Source: Dietzia alimentaria 72 (GTDB lineage Bacteria > Actinomycetota > Actinomycetes > Mycobacteriales > Mycobacteriaceae). Taken from it: 45,440 nt of DNA. The number at the start of each line of letters is the position of its first letter. The first letter of the stretch is position 1. Under the pieces are notes generated by a model. It did not search any database. It was not told the origin of the DNA and saw only the letters and a list, made by a program, of their open reading frames with translations. Location: NCBI RefSeq assembly GCF_000226215.1, contig NZ_AGFF01000002.1:1-45440 (forward strand), in the 5' to 3' direction. The translations under genes and the position numbers were made by a program. Shown piece after piece: positions 25,400 through 33,107 of the stretch.

Positions 25400-27155
25400 C
25401 GACGTGGCCGTCGTCGCCCTCCCGGCGAGTGAGCCCGCTCGCGGCGAGCAGCTCGAGCAGGGGCATCACGACGCGCCTCGAGGTGTCCAGGTGGGTGCGA
25501 GCGCTGCTCGGGGTGAAGGGCTGCGGTAACTGACGCAGCCGCCGGGCTGCGTCGTTCACCGCGTCCGCGCCCAGCCACACTCCGGCACCGACGCCGGTGA
25601 GCAGCCCGGCCCGTTCGCACGCGGCGAGCTCTCTCGGCCCGAGCTCGAGTTTTGCCAGCTCGTCGGCGGTCGGCGCGTCGAACGGCGTGAGCCGGAACCG
25701 CTCGGCCAGTGCCTCCGCCGCCGCGCGGACCGCCGTGGGCAAGCCCGGGCCGTCTCCGTCGACGACCCTGCCGCCCTCGGCTCGGAGCGACGCCGCCGCC
25801 GGGTGGTCGAGGACTGCGGTGATCAGGGCGGCGTCCGGGATTTCGAGTGCCCGGCGAGCGGCCTCCGTGGTCAGGCCGGGCTCGAGGGGGTCGTCGCGGT
25901 CGTGCTCGCGGACGGCCCCGACCAGTGTTGTCGCGAGGCCGGCGACATGGTCCGGGTCGATCACCCAGCCGCGATGCGCCTCGGTGGTGGGCGGGACGGG
26001 CACGCCCCACGCGCGCAGGTCGTCGACGTGGACCACGCCTCGGCGCCGCAACTCGGACACCAGGTCCGGCGTCTCCGGGATCGCTGCCAGCTCATCGGAT
26101 CTGCGACGGGCCGCGCCGCGGCGTCGTAGCGGCGGCGGGGCCGGGTCCAGTACAACAGCGCCGGACGGAATCCGGTCTGCGCCCGGTTCGCGCAGGATGA
26201 GCCGGTCCCCCGCGCGCAGCGGCAGTGGGTCCGCCAGCGCGAGTCGCGCGTGACCCGCATCGAACGGCCGCACGTGCGCGGCGGTCGCGACGGATCCGAC
26301 GTGCACCATGACCTGCTCCAGCAGCTCCTGCGCCACCCCGTCGACCCGAACATCGACGGTGCTGACCGCACGCCACCGACGAGGGGTGAGCAGGGTGCTG
26401 CCGCGCGGGATATCGCCTGCCGGCACTCCTCGCAGATTGACGGCGATCCGTGCCACCGCGGACACCTCGTCCCGCGGCCGTCCGAGAGACTGCAGGCCCC
26501 GCACGGTGACCTGCAGCCCGCCGGGACCCAGCTCCAGCGCATCGCCCGTACGCATCGTCCCCGCGGACAACGTGCCGGTGACGACTGTGCCGGCGCCGCC
26601 GATGGTGAACGACCGGTCCACCCAGAGCCGCACATCAGCGCCCAGGTCGGGCTCTGGCAGCAGCGTGCCCAGCCGGGCGAGCTCGGCGCGTAGGGCATCC
26701 ATGCCCTCTCCCGTGACAGCCGAGACGCACACCGCGGGCACGTCCGCGAGCGGTGTCCCGGCCATGGCCTCCCGCGCCTCGGCGAGCGCGAGCTGCGGAT
26801 CCAGCAGATCGCTGCGGGTGATGACAAGAATTCCGTGCCGGACCCGCAGCGCGGTGAGGGCGTCGAGGTGCTCGGCGGATTGCGGCATCCATCCGTCATC
26901 CGCGGCCACGACGAACATCACCGCGGGCACGGGCCCGATTCCGGCCAGCATGTTGGCGACGAACCTCCGGTGACCGGGGACGTCGACAAAGGCGACCGTG
27001 CGGCCGCCGTCGAGGGTGGTCGAGGCGTACCCCAGATCGATGGTCAGCCCGCGCCGTCGTTCCTCGTCCCACCGGTCGGGCTCCTCGCCGGTCAGCGCGC
27101 GTACGAGGGTCGACTTGCCGTGGTCGACGTGGCCGGCGGTGGCGACGACGAACAT
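25392..27155 (-). CDS. selB: Selenocysteine-specific translation elongation factor
   Basis: 587 residues. The EF-Tu-like GTPase has G1 GHVDHGKST (8-16), G3 DVPGH (58-62) and TRSD (113-116) at the NKxD position. Domains II and III follow (about 175-350), then winged-helix domains at the C-terminus that bind the SECIS RNA (the last near PFTPSSARTHLDTSRR). SelB brings Sec-tRNA to the ribosome at the UGA of fdhA. Its ATG overlaps the selA stop by one base (TGATG), so both are translated together. Confidence 0.96.
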   Translation of the reverse strand: MFVVATAGHVDHGKSTLVRALTGEEPDRWDEERRRGLTIDLGYASTTLDGGRTVAFVDVPGHRRFVANMLAGIGPVPAVMFVVAADDGWMPQSAEHLDALTALRVRHGILVITRSDLLDPQLALAEAREAMAGTPLADVPAVCVSAVTGEGMDALRAELARLGTLLPEPDLGADVRLWVDRSFTIGGAGTVVTGTLSAGTMRTGDALELGPGGLQVTVRGLQSLGRPRDEVSAVARIAVNLRGVPAGDIPRGSTLLTPRRWRAVSTVDVRVDGVAQELLEQVMVHVGSVATAAHVRPFDAGHARLALADPLPLRAGDRLILREPGADRIPSGAVVLDPAPPPLRRRGAARRRSDELAAIPETPDLVSELRRRGVVHVDDLRAWGVPVPPTTEAHRGWVIDPDHVAGLATTLVGAVREHDRDDPLEPGLTTEAARRALEIPDAALITAVLDHPAAASLRAEGGRVVDGDGPGLPTAVRAAAEALAERFRLTPFDAPTADELAKLELGPRELAACERAGLLTGVGAGVWLGADAVNDAARRLRQLPQPFTPSSARTHLDTSRRVVMPLLELLAASGLTRREGDDGHVVS

Positions 27156-28486
27156 CAGGCGAGTGCCGCCGCCCGGAGCACCAGCCGACCGAGCTCGTCG
27201 TCGTCACCACTGGGTAGTGCGCGCAGATCCAGCAGGCACCGGCCGTCGGTCACGCGCCCCAGGACGGCGGGGCGTGACGCGCGCAGCACCTCCGCGTAGC
27301 GCTCGGGCAGGGACACCGCGGCGCTCGCCAGCTCGACGCCGGGAGCTCCCCCGCCACCGACCGCGGCGACCGACCGCACGGCCTCTGCGTCGAGGCCAGC
27401 CTCTCGCAAATGTCCGGCGATCTGCTCGGCACGATCCCACAGCGCGGCGGGGTCGGCCTCGAGACCCGCGACGACGGGCGGACGCGGGCCACGCAGAGTC
27501 GCCTCGAGAGCAGCCAGGGTGAGCTTGTCGACCCGCAGCGCGCGGGCCAGCGGGTGTCGACGCAGCCGGTGTACGAGGTCGGCGTCGCCGGCCAGCACCC
27601 CGGCCTGCGGACCTCCCAGCAGCTTGTCCCCGCTCGCGGTGACGAGGTCGGCGCCCGCGGCGAGTGTGGTGGTGATGTCCGGCTCGTCCGGCAGCGCGGG
27701 GTGGGGCCCGAGCAGGCCCGACCCGATGTCCACCACCAGCGGCACGCCGATGTCCCGCAGCTCGGCGGGCTGGACGGTCGAGGTGAACCCGGTTACCACG
27801 AAGTTGGACGGGTGGACCTTGAGGACGAACGCCGTGGTGTCGTCGATCGCTCGGGCGTAGTCGCCCGCGTTGACGCGGTTGGTGGTGCCGACCTCGCGTA
27901 GCCGGGTTCCGGTGGATTCGAGCAGCTCGGGCAGGCGGAAGCCGTCGCCGATCTCGACCATCTCGCCGCGTGCGATGACGATCGTCCGGCCTGGTCCGCC
28001 GAGTGCGGTCGCTGCCAGGGCGAGGGCGGCCGCGCCGTTGTTGACCACGTGGACGTCGCCCGCCGTCGGGACCGCCGCCCGCAGTGCGTCGAGCGCGCCG
28101 CGGCCCCGCTTTCCCCGTCGCCCGGTGGTCAGATCCAACTCCACGTCGTTGGTCCCCGCGGCCTCGGCGAGCGCCCGGATCGCAGCGTCCGACAGCGGTG
28201 CCCGCCCCAGGTTGGTGTGCAGGAGAACGCCGCTGGCGTTGAGGACCCGGGTCAGCGTGACGGGCGCGGTGGGCAGTGCATCCACGACGGCGTCGACAAT
28301 CTCGCCGGCCGGCAGCGCCCCTGCTCGAGCCGAGTCCTGCGCGCGGCGGATCTCGGCCTTGACCAGCGCGTGTCCCAAGCCCGCAACCGCGTCGGCGAGC
28401 CGGGGATCGCGGAGCAGGACATCGGTCGACGGGATGAGTCGGCGCGGATCGGTCGACGGCGTCCCCTCGCGCGGCTGCTCGGCGAT
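27155..28486 (-). CDS. selA: L-seryl-tRNA(Sec) selenium transferase
   Basis: About 443 residues. The SelA pattern begins RRLIPSTDVLLRDPRLADAV and continues with NASGVLLHTNLGRAPLSDAA, ELDLTTGRRGKRG, and VTASGDKLLGGPQAG with the PLP lysine at about 288. The enzyme converts Ser-tRNA(Sec) to Sec-tRNA(Sec) with selenophosphate. The start is unusual: between tRNA-Sec and the conserved N-terminus there is no in-frame ATG, GTG or TTG. The best candidate is an ATC at 28486, eight bases after GAGGGG, giving IAEQPREG. The open frame extends upstream only through the tRNA gene and a repeat. A frameshift upstream, or a start such as ACG, cannot be excluded. Co-translated with selB. Confidence 0.9.
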   Translation of the reverse strand: MAEQPREGTPSTDPRRLIPSTDVLLRDPRLADAVAGLGHALVKAEIRRAQDSARAGALPAGEIVDAVVDALPTAPVTLTRVLNASGVLLHTNLGRAPLSDAAIRALAEAAGTNDVELDLTTGRRGKRGRGALDALRAAVPTAGDVHVVNNGAAALALAATALGGPGRTIVIARGEMVEIGDGFRLPELLESTGTRLREVGTTNRVNAGDYARAIDDTTAFVLKVHPSNFVVTGFTSTVQPAELRDIGVPLVVDIGSGLLGPHPALPDEPDITTTLAAGADLVTASGDKLLGGPQAGVLAGDADLVHRLRRHPLARALRVDKLTLAALEATLRGPRPPVVAGLEADPAALWDRAEQIAGHLREAGLDAEAVRSVAAVGGGGAPGVELASAAVSLPERYAEVLRASRPAVLGRVTDGRCLLDLRALPSGDDDELGRLVLRAAALA

Positions 28487-28503
28487 CGTCGGTTCCCCTC
28501 GTT

Positions 28504-28567
28504 GTGTGTGCTGGAGCGTGTGTGCTGGAGTCGTGTGTGCTGGAGTCGTGTGTGCTGGAGTCGTGTG
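28504..28567. repeat. 15-bp tandem repeat between tRNA-Sec and selA
   Basis: GTGTGTGCTGGAG occurs four times (28504-28516, 28518-28530, 28533-28545, 28548-28560), mostly spaced by TC to give a 15-base period. A fifth, degenerate copy, GTGTGTGGCGGAGG (28563-28576), contains the 3' end of the tRNA gene (plus strand). On the transcribed strand the repeats follow the tRNA CCA directly and read CTCCAGCACACAC. The repeats appear to derive from the tRNA 3' end. Confidence 0.9.
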
Positions 28568-28663
28568 TGGCGGAGGCGGACGGGAATCGAACCCGCCTGA
28601 CCGAGATACTCGGCCACGTCGGTTTTGAAGACCGCGGGGACCACCAGGTGCCCGGACGCCTCC
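28568..28663 (-). tRNA. selC: tRNA-Sec (UCA anticodon)
   Basis: 96 bases on the minus strand with encoded CCA. Acceptor GGAGGCG pairs with CGCCTCC, followed by discriminator G and CCA. The anticodon loop CTTCAAA carries TCA (28626-28628). A long variable arm, GGCCGAG-TAT-CTCGGTC, pairs over 7 bp with one wobble. The T arm is GCGGG-TTCGATT-CCCGT. The long variable arm, large D stem region and TCA anticodon identify tRNA-Sec. The eighth acceptor pair expected in bacterial tRNA-Sec appears as T-C, a mismatch. It precedes selA-selB on the same strand. Confidence 0.95.
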
Positions 28664-28735
28664 CTGCCCCCACGAGACTAGGCGGTCATCCCCGACCGCG
28701 CCCACCGATCCAGCCCACGTCATTAAGGTCGGGTC

Positions 28736-29746
28736 ATGGCCACCGATCCCGCCTCCCCCATCGCCCGGCTCACCTCGTATGCCCACGGCGGAGGATGTGC
28801 CTGCAAGATCCCGCCGGGCGCGCTCGAAAGCGTCGTCTCGGCTCTCGTCGGCGCCACCGTGCGCGAGCCTGCCGCGGAACTGCTCGTGGGACTCGACGAC
28901 GGCGACGACGCGGCCGCGGTCCGCATCGCCGGCGGGCAGGCGGTCATCAGCACGGCCGACTTCTTCACGCCCGTCGTCGACGACCCTTACGACTGGGGTC
29001 GCATCGCCGCGGCCAACGCACTCTCGGACGTCTACGCGATGGGCGGCACCCCGATCGTCGCGATCAACCTCCTGTGCTGGCCGATGGACGTGCTTCCATA
29101 TGAGATGGCCGGTGAGGTGCTGCGGGGCGCACAGGAGGTGGCCGGCGCCGCAGGTTGCCACGTGGCGGGCGGTCACAGTGTCGACGACCCGGAGCCCAAG
29201 TTCGGCATGGCGATCACCGGCATCGCGGACCCGGATCGACTACTGCGCAATGACGCCGGGCGTGCCGGGGTGCCGCTCTCGCTCACCAAGCCACTGGGCA
29301 TCGGTGTGCTGAACAGCCGGCACAAGAACACAGGAGAGATGAGCCGGGAAGCGATCGAGACCATGACCCGCCTCAACGACGTGGCCTCCCGTGAGGCTCT
29401 GGCGGCCGGGGTCGAGTGCGCGACCGATGTCACCGGGTTCGGCCTACTCGGCCACCTGTACAAGATGGCCCGGGCCAGCGGGGTCTCCGCCGTCATCGAC
29501 TCGGCCGCGGTCCCCTATCTCGCGGGTGCCCGTCAGGCGCTCGCCGACGGTTTTGTCAGCGGCGGGACGCGGCGCAACCTCGACTGGGTGCGACCGCACC
29601 TCGACAGCGGAGTGAGTGAGGACGAACTGCTCCTGCTCGCCGACGCCCAGACCTCGGGCGGACTGCTCGTGGCCGGGGAGATCCCCGGAGGGACCGTGAT
29701 CGGAGAGCTGGTGCCCGCCGGCGACGCCGCCATCACCGTGCGCTGA
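28736..29746 (+). CDS. selD: Selenide, water dikinase (selenophosphate synthase)
   Basis: 336 residues. It makes selenophosphate from selenide and ATP for SelA. The glycine-rich catalytic start YAHGGGCACKIPP holds Cys21 and Lys24, equivalent to Cys17 and Lys20 of the E. coli enzyme, so this SelD uses Cys and is not itself a selenoprotein. The aspartates that bind metal and ATP are seen in GLDDGDDAAAV and STADFFTPVVDDPYDWG; VAGGHSVDDPEPKFG and ATDVTGFGLLGHL are further family motifs. It diverges from tRNA-Sec across 72 bases that must contain both promoters. Confidence 0.96.
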   Translation: MATDPASPIARLTSYAHGGGCACKIPPGALESVVSALVGATVREPAAELLVGLDDGDDAAAVRIAGGQAVISTADFFTPVVDDPYDWGRIAAANALSDVYAMGGTPIVAINLLCWPMDVLPYEMAGEVLRGAQEVAGAAGCHVAGGHSVDDPEPKFGMAITGIADPDRLLRNDAGRAGVPLSLTKPLGIGVLNSRHKNTGEMSREAIETMTRLNDVASREALAAGVECATDVTGFGLLGHLYKMARASGVSAVIDSAAVPYLAGARQALADGFVSGGTRRNLDWVRPHLDSGVSEDELLLLADAQTSGGLLVAGEIPGGTVIGELVPAGDAAITVR

Positions 29747-30040
29747 CGAGGTTCGGGGTGGGCGATTACTGGCGGCACGGGCAGCAGCGCAGCGCAACTG
29801 CCGCCGGTCTCGCTGCGACTGTGACCCACGCTGCGTGAATGTACGCACCACCCCGGGTTACGCTGCGAAAACGGGCCAGACACGCAGCGTAGGTCGAGGG
29901 GGCAGCGTAAGCGGCCGGGGTCGCGCTGCGAGAATGCTCGCCGCGACGCCCGGGCGCACAGCGCACAGCGCAGCGAAGGTCGCACAGCCCGGGGTGCACG
30001 GTCGGCAGCGGAACTCGCGGGTCGCTCCGGGCGTCGGGGG
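29747..30040. other. Repeat-rich intergenic region after selD
   Basis: No gene is seen in these 294 bases between the stop codons of convergent selD and the M20 gene. The sequence is filled with variants of ACGCTGCG and its complement CGCAGCGT (for example 29828-29835, 29860-29867, 29883-29890, 29902-29910, 29923-29931). The same elements recur at 36976-37027. Confidence 0.8.
29858..29891. repeat. Intergenic palindromic repeat, copy 1
   Basis: TACGCTGCG (29859-29867) and CGCAGCGTA (29883-29891) form a perfect 9-bp inverted repeat around a 15-base centre. The flanking T and A extend one arm to TTACGCTGCGA, an 11-mer also present at 36976-36986. A third arm, GCAGCGTAA, lies at 29902-29910. It could work as a bidirectional terminator between the convergent genes. 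Confidence 0.75.
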
Positions 30041-31240
30041 TCACTCCGCGCGGTGGAGGCGGGCGAACGCGTCAAAGATTCGGGCACCGTGGGCCAGCGC
30101 GCGCTCGTCGAGCACGAACGCCGGATGGTGCAGATCCGTCTCCTCGGATTCGCCGTCCCACACGCCCAACCGCAGGTAGACGCCGGGGATCTCCTCGGTG
30201 TACCAGGCAAAGTCCTCGCCACCGCTGGACTGATCCGCAGTGCCCACGCCCTCGGGCCCGAGCACGGATTCCACGGCCTGCGCGGCAAGCTCCGCGCATT
30301 CGGCGTCGTTGACCACGGGCGGCACGCCCTGGACATAGTCAACCTCGGCGCGAATCTTGTACAGCGCTGCCAGGTGCTCGATTGACTCACGTACGACCGG
30401 CTCGACCGTGGCCCAGACCTCGCGGTCGGCGCTGCGCAGCGTCCCCCACAATTCGCCGGCATCCGGGATGACATTGGGCGCGGAGCCGCCGGCGTTCACG
30501 GAGCCCCAGGTCAGGACGGTTCCTGAGCGGGGATCGGTGCGGCGGTCGATCGCGCTTCCCAGACCGAGGACGATCTGCGCGAGGGCGTGGACCGTGTCCT
30601 GCGTCTCGTGCGGACGGGCGGTGTGCCCGCCGTCCGAATACACGTGGACGCCGATCTTGGCGTTGGACGAGGTGATCGGTCCGGCGGTCACGCCGACCTC
30701 TCCGACCTCGCGGTGGGGATCGCAATGCAGCGCCAGAATTCGGTCGACACCCTTGACCACGCCCTCCTCGACGCAGGTCTTGGCCCCGCCGGGCATGGTC
30801 TCCTCCGCGGGTTGGAAGATCAGGCGGATCGGACGCGGCGGCGGGTCGGCCACCAGGAGTTCGGCAGCCCCGAGGAGCATCGCTGTGTGCCCATCGTGCC
30901 CGCAGGAGTGGCTGACGCCCTCGACCTCCGAGGAGAACGACTCGCCGGACTCCTCCGACATCGGTAGGGCATCGATGTCGGCGCGCAGGGCGACGACGTC
31001 CTTCGCGGGGGCGTCATCGGCGGCCGGTACGTCACACCACAGCCCGGTGCCCAGGTTGAACCTCTGAGGCTTGAGCCCCAGTTTCTTGAGCTCCTCGGCA
31101 ATGAATGCCGTGGTCTCGGTCTCTTCGAACGACAGTTCCGGATTCGCGTGGATGTGGCGCCGCCACCGGGACAACCGCTCGTCGAACTCGTCCGGATCCC
31201 TCTTCTTGGTCGTGCTATCGGCCTTCCCTCGCCCGAGCAT
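30041..31240 (-). CDS. M20-family amidohydrolase/peptidase
   Basis: 399 residues from the ATG at 31240, chosen for AGGAGGTG seven bases upstream; a longer frame to 31276 exists. Features of the M20D (hippurate hydrolase/IAA-amino acid hydrolase) group: RRHIHANPELSFEETET, VVALRADIDALPMSEES, VSHSCGHDGHTAMLLGAA, FQPAEETMPGGAK and a final GGEDFAWY. These contain the metal-binding Cys/His and catalytic Glu residues. It cleaves amide bonds of N-acyl amino acids or similar compounds in the cytoplasm. The start lies inside the 3' end of the upstream S9 peptidase gene (26-base overlap), so the two are coupled. Confidence 0.92.
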   Translation of the reverse strand: MLGRGKADSTTKKRDPDEFDERLSRWRRHIHANPELSFEETETTAFIAEELKKLGLKPQRFNLGTGLWCDVPAADDAPAKDVVALRADIDALPMSEESGESFSSEVEGVSHSCGHDGHTAMLLGAAELLVADPPPRPIRLIFQPAEETMPGGAKTCVEEGVVKGVDRILALHCDPHREVGEVGVTAGPITSSNAKIGVHVYSDGGHTARPHETQDTVHALAQIVLGLGSAIDRRTDPRSGTVLTWGSVNAGGSAPNVIPDAGELWGTLRSADREVWATVEPVVRESIEHLAALYKIRAEVDYVQGVPPVVNDAECAELAAQAVESVLGPEGVGTADQSSGGEDFAWYTEEIPGVYLRLGVWDGESEETDLHHPAFVLDERALAHGARIFDAFARLHRAE

Positions 31241-33107
31241 CGAACACCTCCTGACAGAACTGGACCACCCGATCACCCAGCAGCTGACGGTTGGCCAATT
31301 TCACGAACTCATGACCCTCGTCCTCGAACAGGAGCACGTCCACCGGTACGTCCCGTTCGCGCAGCGCCTGGGCGGCCTGTTCGGTCTCGCTGACCGGAAC
31401 GTTCGTGTCGTGAGCCCCGTGGACGAACAACATCGGCACATCCACCCGCCGGAAACGGCGGAGCGGCGAGGCCTCCCTGAGCAGCTCCTGCTCTTGCAGC
31501 GGGTCGCCGTACTTCGGGTAGGCGGCCGCGGCAATCCACGGCTCGGTGTCGCGGTAGAAGGTCCGCAGGTCGCTCATCCCGCACGCCGCGATTCCGCCGC
31601 TCCACCGGCCCGCATGGCGCACCAGCGTGGCGTTGACGAGGTACCCGCCGTACGAGCGGCCCGAGACCACCGCCCGATCCGGGTCGGCGATTCCCTCGTC
31701 CACGAGATGCAGCAGCGCGTCCTCGACGTCGTCGATCCCGGCGAACCGTCCGTACCGGTCGTCGGCGTGACTGAAGAATCGCCCGAACCCGGTGGAACCC
31801 CGGACGTTAGGTGCGAAGACGGTCACCCCGGCATCCAGCAAACGCAGGGCGACGTCGTTGTAACCGGGCCGCGACTGTCCCTCCGGACCGCCGTGCAGGT
31901 GCACGACGGTGGGAGCGGGCTCACCGGCCGGATCAGAGCGGTACAACCATCCGCTCATCTCCAGACCATCGCGGGCAGTAAACCGGACCAGCTCGGGCAC
32001 TGGGTCCGGCTCGTGGGGGCCGGGGCCTGACCAGCGACCGGAGACCACGTCGTACAGGACCACCCGAGGAGGCTCGTCGAGGCTCTCGACCGTCACGGCC
32101 AGCAGACTGCCGTCGGCCGTGACTGTGGGTGCCGAGGCCACCACGTCCGATAGTGGGGGTCTGGCGATCACCCGTGGGCGGTCGGCCCGCAGGTCCAGGA
32201 CCTCCAGCTCCGAGAGCCCTCCGCGCACGTTCCACAGCAGGACAGCGGTTGAACGATCGAGGCTGACCTCGATCGTGTCCAGGTCCGCGTTCGGCCGGAA
32301 GGCCAGGGGCCACGAGTAGGTGCCGTCCTCTCCGGACTCGACCGCGAGCAGCCCGGTCCGGTCAGCGGAATGGTCGCTGCGCACCACCATGCGCATCGGC
32401 CGCTCGGGCCCGCCGGCATCGAGGATCACCCCGGCGTCGGTCGTGGCCCCCGTGTCGACGGGCAGGAGTGGCCACCACCGACCGTCGGGAACGATGCGCA
32501 GCAGTTCACGGTTGCCGCGGGCGCCAACCCGGAACAGGGCGGCTCCGTCACTGACATGGACCAGCGCGCCTCCCATGCGGCGATCGACCACGGTGGCCTC
32601 ACCCGTCTCCGGGTCGACGAGCCTGCCCTCGGCCACGCCTTCGGCATCGAAAGCCGTGACCGCGAGCAACTCGCCGTCCCAGCCGACAATCCTCACGGTG
32701 GCGTCGCCCCAGGTCTCCACCGCCCGGGCACTGCGGTCTTCGGGATCGGTGGTTACCAAAAATATCCGATCACGTTCGCCACCATCCGGCGCCACCTCAC
32801 AGGCCAACCATGTGCCGTTGGGCGAATAGGAAACTCTTCGGACAGGGCCCTCGATCGGCAGCACGACGTCGCGCTCGGGTCCCGCGCCGTCGAGCCCACC
32901 CGGGCCGAGCGGACGCTGCACCGCGCGCGGGTACCCGGCCCGTTCGGTGACCACGCAGGCCAGCATCGAACCGTCCGGGGACAGGCAGGGCGAACTCGTG
33001 TGGCGGACGCGGCCGGGGCCGACGGCGTCATCCGGCGGCCCCGCGACGTCGCGGGACTCGGTTTCCTCTGTGGTCTCGGTGAAGTCAGGTGCGGTGGTGT
33101 CAGGCAC
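31215..33107 (-). CDS. S9 prolyl-oligopeptidase-family peptidase
   Basis: 630 residues from a GTG start whose first bases overlap the stop of the ligase gene by eight bases (GTGCCTGA). The N-terminal about 370 residues look like a beta-propeller ('SPDGSMLACVV', 'SYSPNGTWLACEV'). The C-terminal alpha/beta hydrolase has the catalytic triad Ser485 in GRSYGGYL, Asp567 in HGAHDTNVPVSE and His599 in EGHEFVK. No signal peptide is seen, so it acts in the cytoplasm on peptides or small amides/esters. It sits between a peptide-ligase-like gene and an amidohydrolase gene. Confidence 0.92.
   Translation of the reverse strand: MPDTTAPDFTETTEETESRDVAGPPDDAVGPGRVRHTSSPCLSPDGSMLACVVTERAGYPRAVQRPLGPGGLDGAGPERDVVLPIEGPVRRVSYSPNGTWLACEVAPDGGERDRIFLVTTDPEDRSARAVETWGDATVRIVGWDGELLAVTAFDAEGVAEGRLVDPETGEATVVDRRMGGALVHVSDGAALFRVGARGNRELLRIVPDGRWWPLLPVDTGATTDAGVILDAGGPERPMRMVVRSDHSADRTGLLAVESGEDGTYSWPLAFRPNADLDTIEVSLDRSTAVLLWNVRGGLSELEVLDLRADRPRVIARPPLSDVVASAPTVTADGSLLAVTVESLDEPPRVVLYDVVSGRWSGPGPHEPDPVPELVRFTARDGLEMSGWLYRSDPAGEPAPTVVHLHGGPEGQSRPGYNDVALRLLDAGVTVFAPNVRGSTGFGRFFSHADDRYGRFAGIDDVEDALLHLVDEGIADPDRAVVSGRSYGGYLVNATLVRHAGRWSGGIAACGMSDLRTFYRDTEPWIAAAAYPKYGDPLQEQELLREASPLRRFRRVDVPMLFVHGAHDTNVPVSETEQAAQALRERDVPVDVLLFEDEGHEFVKLANRQLLGDRVVQFCQEVFDARAREGR

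Noticed and set aside
28504-28567. A CRISPR array
   Set aside because: The units repeat with only 1-2 base spacers and no cas genes are present; it is a simple tandem repeat.
27155-29176. A 673-residue selA product starting at 29176
   Set aside because: The upstream 230 codons run antisense through selD and through tRNA-Sec and its repeat; SelA homology begins only at about 28430.
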